Counted from the first letter of the stretch, positions 17,663 through 26,091 are shown. The stretch: DNA of 64,000 bases from Sneathiella sp. P13V-1 (GCF_015143595.1 NZ_WYEU01000001.1:930001-994000), one strand, 5' to 3'. Notes: a model not told the origin generated them from the sequence alone. Numbers and translations are program-made.

Positions 17663-19000
17663 TTATGCGATTTTTGCGCCGAGGCTGTTCATCAGTTGCG
17701 TAAAGCCCGGGAAGCTGGTTTCCATAACAGACCCGTCATCCACGGTGACAGGCTCTTCCGATCCCATACCCAGCACAAGGAAAGACATGGCAATCCGGTG
17801 ATCAAGTTCCGTTTTCACAGTGGCACCGCCTTTCGGGGGGAGGGCATTTCCGTGAATAATCAGACCGTCTTCTTTCTCTTCCAGTTTCACGCCGCAGGCT
17901 TTGAGCCCTTCGGCCATCACTGCGATACGGTCGCTTTCCTTCACGCGCAGCTCTTCCAGCCCCAGCATGGTGGTTGTTCCTGCCGCGTAAGCTGCGGCCA
18001 CAAACAGAACCGGATATTCATCGATCATGGAAATGGCGCGGGCAGGGGGAACTTCGATCCCTTTCAAAAGACCGCCTTTGACACGCATGTCGCCGACCTG
18101 TTCACCGGCTTCGGTCCGTACATCCAGAATTTCAATATCCGCGCCCATATCCCCAAGTGTCTGGAAAATGCCGTCACGAAGGGGGTTAAGACCCACATTG
18201 CGGATGGTCACATCTGATCCCGGAATAATAGCGGCGGCCGTTGCCAGAAAGGCCGCAGAGGAAGGATCGCCCGGTACAACCACTTTAGCGGCTCTCAGTT
18301 CTTGCTGCCCTTGAAGGGAAATCACGCGCCCGCCATCTTCGCGTTCTTCGACGGATACCGCAGCCCCAAAGTGGCGCAGCATATTTTCCGTATGGTCACG
18401 GGTGGGTTTGGGCTCAATCACTGTTGTGATGCCGGGGGTGTCGAGCCCAGCCAGAAGCACACAGGATTTCACCTGTGCAGAGGCCACAGGCAATTCATAC
18501 TCGATGGGCATCAGATCGCGGCCCGTGACACAAAGCGGGAAACGATCTCCGCTTCGGGAGGTGATGGTTGCGCCCATTTTGCTCAAAGGTGTCGCTACCC
18601 GTTTCATGGGACGTTTATGCAACGAGGCGTCGCCTGCAAAAAAGCTGTTAAACGGGGCGGAGGCCACAAGACCCATCAAAAGGCGCGCGGCGGTGCCGGA
18701 ATTTCCCATTTCCAGTACACCATCAGGCTCACTTAATCCCCCGACACCAACACCGGTTACCTGCCAGGTGCCGTCATCCTGGCGCACAATGGTTGCTCCC
18801 ATCTGGCGCATGGCTTCAGCTGTGCAAAGGACATCTTCCCCTTCAAGCAGGCCTTCAACCTCGGTTGTGCCGATGGCGAGGCCGCCAAGGATAAGGGATC
18901 TGTGGGACATGGATTTGTCGCCCGGGACATGAACATCGCCGGAAAGCGGACCGGACCGGCGTGAGGAGACGGGGCCGGACACTTTATCTTCAGTTTTCAT
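17663..19000 (-). CDS. aroA: 3-phosphoshikimate 1-carboxyvinyltransferase (EPSP synthase)
   Basis: A 445-residue enzyme of the shikimate pathway that joins PEP to shikimate 3-phosphate. Motifs VPGDKSMSHRSLILGGLAIG, VASAQVKSCVLLAGL and LEELRVKESDRIAVMAEGLK place it with the CP4-like (class II) branch. At the position where the Agrobacterium CP4 enzyme carries Ala100, this protein has Gly (MGNSGTA, G102). The ATG at 19000 begins the conserved length; an 80-codon in-frame extension to 19240 overlaps the promoter of the divergent gene and is rejected. First gene of the block. Confidence 0.95.
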   Translation of the reverse strand: MKTEDKVSGPVSSRRSGPLSGDVHVPGDKSMSHRSLILGGLAIGTTEVEGLLEGEDVLCTAEAMRQMGATIVRQDDGTWQVTGVGVGGLSEPDGVLEMGNSGTAARLLMGLVASAPFNSFFAGDASLHKRPMKRVATPLSKMGATITSRSGDRFPLCVTGRDLMPIEYELPVASAQVKSCVLLAGLDTPGITTVIEPKPTRDHTENMLRHFGAAVSVEEREDGGRVISLQGQQELRAAKVVVPGDPSSAAFLATAAAIIPGSDVTIRNVGLNPLRDGIFQTLGDMGADIEILDVRTEAGEQVGDMRVKGGLLKGIEVPPARAISMIDEYPVLFVAAAYAAGTTTMLGLEELRVKESDRIAVMAEGLKACGVKLEEKEDGLIIHGNALPPKGGATVKTELDHRIAMSFLVLGMGSEEPVTVDDGSVMETSFPGFTQLMNSLGAKIA

Positions 19001-19202
19001 GACGTCTTGATTTTCTGGCTCAATTTTTTTGGGAGCCCAAAAACTGTTTAAAATAATGCCCTTATTAACAACCTTTTCATAACTTGTCACATATTCCTGA
19101 TTGAGGATTGCAAGAAACTTTTGACAGGGCGATTTGTTTCTGGCAATTGAGCAAAAAACACTGTCAATATTTTGTCCAAAATAGCGTGGATGAGAGGTAA
19201 GC

Positions 19203-19523
19203 ATGGCAAAACCGGAATGGGGCGCGAAGCATCGGTGCACTTCTTGTGGTAAACCATTTTATGACATGAACAAGGACCCAATTACGTGTCCTGCCTGCGG
19301 ATCAGAGCATAAGCCTGAAAAGCTGCTTAAATCCGTACCAACCCCAAAAAAGGAAGCGGCCCCAGCGAAGCCTGTGAGGACCGATGATGAAGAGGGATCA
19401 GATCTGCTTCTTGATGATGACGAGATTCTTGAAGAAGAAGATGTGGATCTTCCTGATGATGATAGTGATGACGACCTGAGCGGCGTTGTCTCATCACCAA
19501 AAATGGAAAACGAAGACCTGTAA
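19203..19523 (+). CDS. TIGR02300 family acidic zinc-ribbon protein
   Basis: A 106-residue protein beginning MAKPEWGAKHRCTSCGKPFY and continuing DMNKDPITCPACG. The two CxxC pairs look like a zinc ribbon, and the C-terminal half is almost all Asp and Glu. This is the pattern of TIGR02300 (FYDLN acid family), found in alphaproteobacteria and of unknown function. AGAGG precedes the ATG by 6 bases. Divergent from aroA and followed by tRNA-Ala. Confidence 0.9.
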   Translation: MAKPEWGAKHRCTSCGKPFYDMNKDPITCPACGSEHKPEKLLKSVPTPKKEAAPAKPVRTDDEEGSDLLLDDDEILEEEDVDLPDDDSDDDLSGVVSSPKMENEDL

Positions 19524-19630
19524 TCGGGCTGTGTTTCGGGGAAAATTGCCAAACAGCGCTTTTTTCCCTTGAAATCCATCCGGCTTCGGCATAGTTTCCG
19601 GACCCGTTGGCGATATTTGTCGCCGTCTGT

Positions 19631-19706
<76 letters not shown>

Positions 19707-19719
19707 GAATTTAGAAAAA

Positions 19720-19747
19720 GCCCGGATAGAAATATCCGGGCTTTTTT
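19720..19747 (+). terminator. Rho-independent terminator after tRNA-Ala
   Basis: GCCCGGATA and TATCCGGGC form a 9-bp stem with a GAAA tetraloop, followed by TTTTTT. Confidence 0.93.
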
Positions 19748-19843
19748 GCATTTTCACCTCAATTTGACTGCCCTCCCATTGACTTAACCCCCCGATCCGC
19801 TTCATCATTATTTTGGGCGTTGTGATAGGGGCCGGAGAAGAGA

Positions 19844-20458
19844 ATGGGACATAATCATAAACATAGTGCGCCGCTGCCGGAGACGGTACTTCGGGTGAAA
19901 AGCCTGGAATCCCTGTTGGTGGAAAAGGGGCTTGTGAAAACCGAGGCGCTGGATGCCTTGGTGGATCGGTATGAAAACAAGGTCGGTCCCCGAAATGGGG
20001 CGCAAGTGGTCGCCAAAGCCTGGAGTGATCCTGACTATAAAGCCCGCTTGATGAAAGATGCGTCCGCCGCCATTGCAGAGCTTGGATATACAGGTGCGCA
20101 AGGCGAGGAAATTGTTGCCGTTGAAAACACCCCGGATGTTCATAACGTGGTGGTTTGCACCCTTTGTTCCTGCTACCCATGGCCGGTTCTGGGTCTGCCG
20201 CCGGTCTGGTATAAATCCGCGCCCTATCGCAGTCGCGTGGTGCGGGAGCCCCGCGCCGTTTTGGAAGAATTTGGCACCCATATTCCGGACGATGTGGAGG
20301 TGCGTGTTTGGGATAGCACGGCAGAGACCCGCTATCTGGTCATTCCGGAGCGCCCTGAAGGCACGGAAGGATTAAGCGAAGAGGCCCTTGCAGATCTTGT
20401 GAACCGGGACAGCATGATCGGGACCCGCAAAGCGGACAGCCCAGAGGAGGCGGCCTGA
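19844..20458 (+). CDS. nthA: Nitrile hydratase subunit alpha, cobalt type
   Basis: A 204-residue subunit with the metal-claw motif [21 protein letters not shown]105, C108, S109 and C110 are the expected ligands. The Thr in CTLCSC marks the low-spin Co(III) type, since iron enzymes have CSLCSC. The claw cysteines C108 and C110 would be oxidised to sulfinate and sulfenate. The enzyme hydrates nitriles to amides in the cytoplasm. A GGAGAAGAG ribosome site precedes the ATG, and the stop overlaps the beta start by one base (TGATG). No amidase gene lies in the window. Confidence 0.95.
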   Translation: MGHNHKHSAPLPETVLRVKSLESLLVEKGLVKTEALDALVDRYENKVGPRNGAQVVAKAWSDPDYKARLMKDASAAIAELGYTGAQGEEIVAVENTPDVHNVVVCTLCSCYPWPVLGLPPVWYKSAPYRSRVVREPRAVLEEFGTHIPDDVEVRVWDSTAETRYLVIPERPEGTEGLSEEALADLVNRDSMIGTRKADSPEEAA

Positions 20459-21123
20459 TGGATGGTGTACATGATATGGGCGGCATGCATGGCATGGGCC
20501 CGGTTGAGCAAGAAGAGAACGAGCCGGTCTTCCACGGAGAGTGGGAGCAGCGTATGTTTGCCATGAATAATGCGGTAAGCGCCCTTGGGGTGCGCAATAT
20601 TGACGAATCCCGACACGCCCGCGAACGCATGAACCCCGGTAAATATCTCAGCAGCAGTTACTATGAGATCTGGTTGGATGGGCTTGTGCGCATCCTGTCA
20701 GAAAAGGGGCTGATTTCCGAAGAGGAACTCAGCGGTGAGGTGCCTCCAAAACCTTTTACTGGGGAACATCGTCCGGCGCTGACGGCAGACGCCGTGGATC
20801 CCATGATGGACAAAGGGGCGACCTACACCCGTGAAGACGGTAAGCCTGCGAGTTTTAAAGTAGGGGATCGGGTGAAAGCCAAAAACATCCATCCAAGTGG
20901 TCACACCCGTCTTCCCCGTTACGCCCGCGGGGCTACGGGTGAAATCATTGCCGACTATGGACTGCATGTCTTCGCCGACAGCAGTGCCCATGGGGATGAC
21001 GACCCGCAGCATCTTTATTCTGTGCGCTTTACCTCCCGCGATTTATGGGGGGAGGATGGTCACGATAATGACGCCATCTATGTGGATCTCTGGGATGATC
21101 ATCTGGAGGCGTCCAATGACTGA
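20458..21123 (+). CDS. nthB: Nitrile hydratase subunit beta
   Basis: A 221-residue subunit, typical length for the family. It begins [16 protein letters not shown] with EPVFHGEWEQRMFAM, the usual beta N-terminal arm that wraps the alpha subunit, and ends in the SH3-like barrel (KVGDRVKAKN, HTRLPRYARGATGEI, YSVRFTSRDLWGED). It holds the alpha claw in place through conserved arginines. Second gene of the operon, overlapping both neighbours. Confidence 0.95.
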   Translation: MDGVHDMGGMHGMGPVEQEENEPVFHGEWEQRMFAMNNAVSALGVRNIDESRHARERMNPGKYLSSSYYEIWLDGLVRILSEKGLISEEELSGEVPPKPFTGEHRPALTADAVDPMMDKGATYTREDGKPASFKVGDRVKAKNIHPSGHTRLPRYARGATGEIIADYGLHVFADSSAHGDDDPQHLYSVRFTSRDLWGEDGHDNDAIYVDLWDDHLEASND

Positions 21124-21478
21124 GATGAACCAGGCGCTGGAAAATATGCCGATCCCTCATGATGAGGAAGGCCCGGTTTTTGATGAGCCATGGCAGGCGC
21201 AGGCTTTTGCCTTGACGGTGAAGCTGAATGAAGCGGGGCATTTTTCCTGGCCAGAATGGGCGGATATCTTCGGAGCGGAGATTGCCACCGCGACTAAGGA
21301 AGGCCGGGGCTGCGGTAATGAAGATTACTTCCTGTGCTGGCTTGCGGCGCTTGAGAAAATCGTGGCGGAGAAGGAAATTTTGTCTACCGATCAGCTTCTG
21401 ACCCGCAAAGAAGAATGGCGTCACGCAAATGAACATACGGAACATGGTGAGCCCATCAAATTGGGCGCAGGCCATTAA
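21116..21478 (+). CDS. Nitrile hydratase accessory (P14K-like) maturation protein
   Basis: A 120-residue protein resembling the N-terminal half of the beta subunit (GPVFDEPWQAQAFALTVKLN, HFSWPEWADIFGAEI). This is the P14K/NhlE family that carries cobalt-containing alpha subunit and swaps it into the enzyme. The ATG at 21116 has GGAGG 6 bases upstream and overlaps the beta stop by 8 bases; a longer in-frame opening back to 20897 is only a shadow of the beta gene. Presence of this type rather than a P47K GTPase fits the cobalt motif. Confidence 0.88.
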   Translation: MTEMNQALENMPIPHDEEGPVFDEPWQAQAFALTVKLNEAGHFSWPEWADIFGAEIATATKEGRGCGNEDYFLCWLAALEKIVAEKEILSTDQLLTRKEEWRHANEHTEHGEPIKLGAGH

Positions 21479-21546
21479 TCTTTTGCGGTTTCGCGCGTTT
21501 CGCACTATGTCTGTTGGCAAATAGACAGAGTAAGACAGGTAAAGTT

Positions 21547-21822
21547 ATGGAACAGACCCCTGATATGTCCATGCCAGACATGGAAACAAAGGAAAAGCTG
21601 GATAAAGCGGCAAAGATCGTCACTGACCATCTGGATCAGGCATTGCAAGAATGCGTGGAAGGCGGACTGGAGCGGGATCATTTTAATGCTGCTGTTGTGG
21701 CGACCTTGCTGCAAGCCATGGAAACAAGCCTTGGCGGCAGCGCGCAGGTCGCCGGCGCTTTGCACCAGATGGCGGAAATGGCCGCCGCCGCGGCAGAGCG
21801 CGAAGCGCAAGAAGCCAACTAA
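21547..21822 (+). CDS. Small hypothetical protein downstream of nitrile hydratase
   Basis: Not recognised. A 91-residue protein, predicted mainly helical, with a Met-rich start (MEQTPDMSMPDMETKEKLDK) and an Ala-rich end. The ATG at 21547 has AGG 8 bases upstream; a TTG 11 codons earlier is less likely. It starts 68 bases after the accessory gene on the same strand and ends at a terminator, so it is probably co-transcribed. No membrane segment, signal peptide or cysteine pair is visible apart from one Cys. Confidence 0.7.
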   Translation: MEQTPDMSMPDMETKEKLDKAAKIVTDHLDQALQECVEGGLERDHFNAAVVATLLQAMETSLGGSAQVAGALHQMAEMAAAAAEREAQEAN

Positions 21823-21827
21823 AGAAA

Positions 21828-21854
21828 AAGCCGCAAGAGATTGCGGCTTTTATT
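21828..21854. terminator. Bidirectional terminator, nitrile hydratase operon and GNAT gene
   Basis: AAGCCGCAA and TTGCGGCTT pair around GAGA, with T-rich sequence on the plus-strand side and A-rich sequence on the other. It sits between the stops of the small hypothetical gene and the convergent acetyltransferase gene. Confidence 0.8.
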
Positions 21855-22329
21855 TTGTCTCTATCTTGAATTTCCGAAATTCCTGCCCGTCATAAGTGAT
21901 GGTTCCAATGTCTACTGCCCCTAATTTTCGAAGGGCGGACAGTTTCCGTCGTGACGGAGGAAGCAGGAAGGTCACATAAGGAATTCTGGCATCTTTTCGG
22001 GCCTGTTTCAGAAATTTTTGTGTGAGATTAAGGCCGTAGCCAAAGGCAGTGGGGCTTAAAACCAAGCCAAAATCCCACTCATTACCTTCTTTCTGAAAAC
22101 CACCCCATCCAAGATAGGTATTGCCATCAAATATGGCCTGATGCCCAAGTCCATCCCTATGCCAGCAGGTTTCTTTCTTGGCAATAAAGTCGGATATGGA
22201 CTTGTGGTTCCAGATCCCGGTCTTAAGGGGAAGGTGAGCGGTGACACGCGCATCGTTCATCTGCCAGAGCAATAAATCCGGTGAAATTTCAGTAAGACGT
22301 TTAAATTTTATGTCTGGGGTTTTGTGCAT
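21850..22329 (-). CDS. GNAT family N-acetyltransferase
   Basis: A 159-residue protein (168 if the ATG at 22356 is used) with the layout of the RimJ/RimL-like Acetyltransf_3 group: FKRLTEISPDLLLWQMNDAR at the start, GWGGFQKEGNEWDFGLVLSP as the central strands and FLLPPSRRKLSALRKLGAVD at the end. The acetyl-CoA loop is poorly matched, so the substrate and even activity are uncertain. The start at 22329 is chosen because the extra nine codons show no ribosome site upstream. Monocistronic. Confidence 0.7.
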   Translation of the reverse strand: MHKTPDIKFKRLTEISPDLLLWQMNDARVTAHLPLKTGIWNHKSISDFIAKKETCWHRDGLGHQAIFDGNTYLGWGGFQKEGNEWDFGLVLSPTAFGYGLNLTQKFLKQARKDARIPYVTFLLPPSRRKLSALRKLGAVDIGTITYDGQEFRKFKIETK

Positions 22330-22401
22330 TTGAATATCTCTGTTGCACAGAACCATATGGGTTGAAAGACAGGGCTATTCAATAATCTTCAAGCAATTGT
22401 G

Positions 22402-22430
22402 AAAAGGCCGGGGCATGCCCCGGCCTTTAA
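22402..22430 (-). terminator. Rho-independent terminator after 3-hydroxyacyl-CoA dehydrogenase gene
   Basis: AAAGGCCGGGG and CCCCGGCCTTT pair around CATG immediately after the stop, followed on the reverse strand by TTTT. Confidence 0.85.
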
Positions 22431-22431
22431 T

Positions 22432-23943
22432 TTAGTCAGCAGTGTGGATCGGCAGGTCCAGAAGCGCGCGGCGACGGAGCCAGAGGCTTGGGCGATACCG
22501 TTCTTCACCTGTGATGCCTTGCAATTCTTCCAGAACGATCAGGGTGTTTTCCTTGCCCATCACATCTACCATTTCGATGGACCCTTGCGGGTAGTTGAGG
22601 CCTAGGGTCATGCCCTTGTCGATATCTTCCGGGGTAGCCACACCGATCTGTGCCATTTCACAGCCGAGATTGGCAACCATGGCGCGGATACGCTGGGCGA
22701 CAAAGCCCGGGCAATCTTTAATGCGGGTCACGGCATTTGTGTTTTTGCGAATGGCGACCATAACGGAATGAACCACATCATCATCTGCACCCGGTGCCGC
22801 CATAACAGTAGCGTGCATATGAACACCAGTGAGGGTATCGACAGCAACGGTTCGTTTCGGGTCCAGCTCCAATCGGACAATAACGGATGTACAGTCTTCG
22901 CCAACCGGGGCCACCAGAATTGGGCTGACCCCATCATCATTTGCGAGCACGGAGACCCCCAGATCCCGAAGCATCTGTTCAAGTTCCGGTGCTGGTTCTG
23001 GCAGATAAGCGCTGCGCATTGGTTCTGCGTCTATATCCACTTTGGGCGCTGGCTGGATCAAGGCGCCTGTTTCATCGTAATCGTAGAAACCGGCTTTGGT
23101 TTTACGGCCAAGACGTCCTGCTTCCATCATGCTTTCATGAAGCGGCGCGGTGGAGAGGCGTTTATCCTGAAAATATCCGTTATAGATGATGTTGCTGACC
23201 GGGAAGTTCACATCAATACCGGTCAAGTCCATCAGCTCAAACGGGCCCATACGGAAACCACAGGCGTCGCGCATAATGGCGTCCACTTCATGAGGCTCCG
23301 CCACCCCTTCAGAGACAATTCGAAGCGCTTCTGTTGTGTAGGCGCGGCCACCCAGGTTCACAAGGAAGCCAGGGGCATCTTTCACCACAACAGGCACACG
23401 GCCCATACGTTTGCCGATCACCACTAGGGCGTCTGTTGTTTCTTTGGATGTGTCCGTGCCGTTGATCACCTCAACCAGTTTCATCAAAGGCACTGGATTG
23501 AAGAAGTGAAGGCCCGCGATGCGATCTTTATGTTCGCACGCTGCGGCAATGCTGGAAATGCGGATACTTGAGGTGTTGGAGGCAATGATGGTGTCTTTGG
23601 AGACAACTTTTTCGATCTGCTGGAAAACAGACCGTTTGATGTCGATATTTTCAACGATGGCTTCCACGATCAGGTCGCAGTCTTTGAAATCTTCTATCGT
23701 GTTTGCCACACCAAGGCGACCTTTGGAGGCCAGGGCTTCCGCGTCGCTCATCCGGCCTTTTGTCGCCGCGCGGTCAATCATACCGCCGATAAAATCCACA
23801 GCACCTTGCGCCGCGCCGTCTGCAGTATCAAAGATAACGGCCTGCATGCCACCTGTCGCGGATACCTGGGCGATCCCTCTGCCCATCGCGCCAGCGCCGA
23901 CAATACCGACTTTTAACGTCTCACTGTTTGGATCGATCGTCAT
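22432..23943 (-). CDS. 3-hydroxyacyl-CoA dehydrogenase (PaaH-like, two C-terminal domains)
   Basis: A 503-residue enzyme. The Rossmann NAD site VGIVGAGAMGRGIAQ lies at residues 12-26, with VEAIVENIDIKR and ASNTSSIRISSIA, the HFFNPVPLMKLVEVI catalytic His/Glu region and a first C-terminal domain ending near 285. A second C-terminal dehydrogenase domain is at about 395-495. This length and domain doubling match PaaH/PaaC-type enzymes that oxidise 3-hydroxyacyl- or 3-hydroxyadipyl-CoA. No other phenylacetate gene is near, so general beta-oxidation is equally possible. GGAG precedes the ATG by 6 bases. Confidence 0.88.
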   Translation of the reverse strand: MTIDPNSETLKVGIVGAGAMGRGIAQVSATGGMQAVIFDTADGAAQGAVDFIGGMIDRAATKGRMSDAEALASKGRLGVANTIEDFKDCDLIVEAIVENIDIKRSVFQQIEKVVSKDTIIASNTSSIRISSIAAACEHKDRIAGLHFFNPVPLMKLVEVINGTDTSKETTDALVVIGKRMGRVPVVVKDAPGFLVNLGGRAYTTEALRIVSEGVAEPHEVDAIMRDACGFRMGPFELMDLTGIDVNFPVSNIIYNGYFQDKRLSTAPLHESMMEAGRLGRKTKAGFYDYDETGALIQPAPKVDIDAEPMRSAYLPEPAPELEQMLRDLGVSVLANDDGVSPILVAPVGEDCTSVIVRLELDPKRTVAVDTLTGVHMHATVMAAPGADDDVVHSVMVAIRKNTNAVTRIKDCPGFVAQRIRAMVANLGCEMAQIGVATPEDIDKGMTLGLNYPQGSIEMVDVMGKENTLIVLEELQGITGEERYRPSLWLRRRALLDLPIHTAD

Positions 23944-24117
23944 TATTTTCTCCGTAAATTATTGTTTTTATTAGTTTCAGCCTATATTTCCCCACCAATC
24001 CAGCCATCCGCAATTTCTGGCCTTGATGGATGCGCATCGGCAACCTACATTAAATGACAAGGCAGCGCCATACCGGGTTGCCGCAAAAGGTGCCATTTTG
24101 GACCTGAATTTTAGTCA

Positions 24118-24141
24118 CTCGCTCGTTTGAGGAGATGGAGG
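24118..24141 (+). promoter_or_regulatory. Possible ROSE-like RNA thermometer hairpin plus ribosome site of hsp20
   Basis: CTCGCTC pairs with GAGGAG around GTTT, leaving one bulged G. The strand TCGCT opposite AGGA is the same pattern as the UYGCU core of ROSE thermometers that precede alphaproteobacterial small heat-shock genes. The ribosome site GGAGG (24137-24141) follows just after the stem, not inside it, which weakens the match. Confidence 0.35.
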
Positions 24142-24150
24142 CATTTGAAG

Positions 24151-24606
24151 ATGTCTGTATTTAACAGTCCCCTGTTACTGGGATTTGACAGGTTTGAAAA
24201 CATTCTGGAACAGCTCGCCAAGTCGGGTGGTGAAGGATATCCCCCTTACAATATCGAACAGATGTCTGATACCAGACTGCGAATCACCCTCGCGGTTGCG
24301 GGATTTTTTAAAGATGATCTGAAGATTACGCTGGAACAGAACCAGCTTATTATTCACGGCAAGCAAATGGAGGATCCGAACCGGGTCTATATACACCGCG
24401 GAATTGCGGCACGGCAGTTCCATCGGAAGTTTGTTCTGGCGGAAGGCGTCACCGTTGCGGGTGCCGATATGGATAATGGTCTTTTGCATATTGACCTGAA
24501 CCTTCCAATACAGAAAAATGACGTGACTCATATCGAGATCAATGCGAAAGACACAGGATCAGATATGAAAACCATTGATGCGCCGTCAAAGACGGTAAAA
24601 ACGTGA
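24151..24606 (+). CDS. Small heat-shock protein, Hsp20/alpha-crystallin family
   Basis: A 151-residue chaperone. The N-terminus SPLLLGFDRFENILEQLAKS and the line PPYNIEQMSDTRLRITLAVA are the IbpA-type pattern; the alpha-crystallin domain spans about 35-130 and includes DDLKITLEQNQLIIHGKQ and MDNGLLHIDLNLP. It holds unfolding proteins in a refoldable state. The ATG at 24151 has GGAGG 9 bases upstream. It is followed by a DUF1150 gene, a pairing common in alphaproteobacteria. Probably heat-induced. Confidence 0.93.
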   Translation: MSVFNSPLLLGFDRFENILEQLAKSGGEGYPPYNIEQMSDTRLRITLAVAGFFKDDLKITLEQNQLIIHGKQMEDPNRVYIHRGIAARQFHRKFVLAEGVTVAGADMDNGLLHIDLNLPIQKNDVTHIEINAKDTGSDMKTIDAPSKTVKT

Positions 24607-24637
24607 TCCTAGAGGACACAGGAACAGGAGTTGAGTA

Positions 24638-24856
24638 ATGCAGTATCAGGAAGCGACCCTTCGCCAGATTAGCCCGGCGGCGCTTGCTGTCCTTGGATCG
24701 ATGGAAATGGCTTATATTCGTGAAGTTGAAGAAGAGGGTATGACCCTTTACGCCATTTATTCCGCAGACGGTCAGCGTCTTGGTGAAGAAGAGACACCGG
24801 AAATTGCCATGGTGGTGGCCAGACAAAATGATCTGGATGCTTTTTTGGTAAGCTAA
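24638..24856 (+). CDS. DUF1150 family protein
   Basis: A 72-residue acidic protein (MAYIREVEEEGMTLYAIYSA, then AMVVARQNDLDAFLVS) of the DUF1150 family. It is found next to small heat-shock genes in alphaproteobacteria; its function is unknown. GGAG is 7 bases before the ATG, and a terminator follows 4 bases after the stop, so hsp20 and this gene form a two-gene unit. Confidence 0.88.
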   Translation: MQYQEATLRQISPAALAVLGSMEMAYIREVEEEGMTLYAIYSADGQRLGEEETPEIAMVVARQNDLDAFLVS

Positions 24857-24860
24857 AAAC

Positions 24861-24888
24861 AAACCGACCGGAAACGGTCGGTTTTTTA
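24861..24888 (+). terminator. Rho-independent terminator of hsp20-DUF1150 unit
   Basis: AAACCGACCG and CGGTCGGTTT form a 10-bp stem with a GAAA loop, followed by TTTT. Confidence 0.93.
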
Positions 24889-24905
24889 TTTGGGCCTATG
24901 CCGCT

Positions 24906-25937
24906 TTATTGAACGACAATCAGACTTTCGTTCTTAAAGACCTGACCTTCCCGGGTCACTGTGATTTCCCCGCGATAAGTTCCGCTCCGCCACCCTGCAG
25001 GGGGCCGTTTAACACCCACCCAAAAAGTGTTCGAAATCTGGTTCTTCGTCATGCGTGGTGGATTGTACGCCTTTAGTTTGCGCCCATCTGGCCCCGTAAT
25101 TCTCAGACTGACCTGATCCTCTTTTTGACTGCCGATATAATAGCTCCAGAAGAACATGGTTGGGGCGGCCGGGTTCAGAACTTTTTCTTTCTTTTCACCG
25201 CTCTCCAGATCTTGTCTGCCTTTTGGTTTTGTTTCTGAGAACCCCGTATTTACAAAATATGTCGGGGTGTATTTTAACTCTCTTTGAGCCATTTCAGACC
25301 ACATGGAAAACGTAGCTTTCCCGCAGCCCTTGTCGTGCTCCAGCCCGGTAAAGGGATCAACGGTTCTGTTGCGATGGCGTACATCAAAATGAAGATGTGG
25401 AAAATCTGTCACTCCTGACAGGCCGACAAACCCCAGGATATCCCCTTTTCGAACGCGCTGGCCCTTTTTGACGGTCACAGAGCCTTCTTTCAAGTGCGCA
25501 TAGAAAGTAGACCATTTATTGCCATGATTAAGCACAACGGCATTTCCAAGACCAATCTTATAAATCTCTTTGCGTTTTTCAGGCGGGTAATTGCTGAAAT
25601 AATGATCTTTGATGTCATCTCTAAAATTCCCGACAACTCCATCAGCCGCGGCGATAACAGGCACACCCGCCTCCATATCTTTCAAGGTGCGAATGCGAAT
25701 ATCGGTGCCGCGATGATTATTGTAGGTGAGGAAGCCACAACGATGATCCGCAGCTTTTGATCCCCCTTGCATATCCACAAAATGTTGAATGAAGCAGTCC
25801 TGTCCCAACGTACATTTGATCGGGATATCCAGTTTTGGTGGACGTTTTTGTTGGGCTGAAGCGGCCCCGAACCCAAAGACGAGAAAAACTGAGACAAGAA
25901 GAAGGGGTTTGATAGCGGATTGTAGAGTCTGTCGCAT
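24906..25937 (-). CDS. Secreted M23 family metallopeptidase
   Basis: A 343-residue protein with a signal peptide (LLLVSVFLVFGFGAASAQ, cut near residue 28). The M23 zinc ligands are H75 and D79 in HRGTDI and H183 in HLHFDVR; H148 lies in FYAHLK. M23 enzymes cut peptidoglycan peptide cross-bridges in the periplasm or act as cell-separation hydrolases. The last 110 residues form an extra beta-rich domain (PTMFFWSYYIGSQKEDQVSL) of unknown role. Convergent with the hsp20 unit. Confidence 0.9.
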   Translation of the reverse strand: MRQTLQSAIKPLLLVSVFLVFGFGAASAQQKRPPKLDIPIKCTLGQDCFIQHFVDMQGGSKAADHRCGFLTYNNHRGTDIRIRTLKDMEAGVPVIAAADGVVGNFRDDIKDHYFSNYPPEKRKEIYKIGLGNAVVLNHGNKWSTFYAHLKEGSVTVKKGQRVRKGDILGFVGLSGVTDFPHLHFDVRHRNRTVDPFTGLEHDKGCGKATFSMWSEMAQRELKYTPTYFVNTGFSETKPKGRQDLESGEKKEKVLNPAAPTMFFWSYYIGSQKEDQVSLRITGPDGRKLKAYNPPRMTKNQISNTFWVGVKRPPAGWRSGTYRGEITVTREGQVFKNESLIVVQ

Positions 25938-26058
25938 ATTTTCCGGATACCTGTTGCGTGTTCCGGCACCTTAAGTTTGTAAGAGTGCCTTGTCAGTGTC
26001 CATCAGCACATATGGGGCCTATTTTCGCTGCGCCCAGTTAACTTTCCGTATTTGAAAA

Positions 26059-26090
26059 TAAAAAACCCGCCGAGGGAGGCGGGTTTTTAA
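26059..26090 (-). terminator. Rho-independent terminator after ptsN
   Basis: AAAAACCCGCC and GGCGGGTTTTT pair around a 6-base loop with T residues on the reverse-strand side, one base past the ptsN stop. It closes the long leftward block that begins with nrnC. Confidence 0.92.
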
Positions 26091-26091
26091 A

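Noticed and set aside
19001-19240. N-terminal extension of aroA
   Set aside because: It overlaps the start of the divergent TIGR02300-type gene and adds sequence not found in EPSP synthases.
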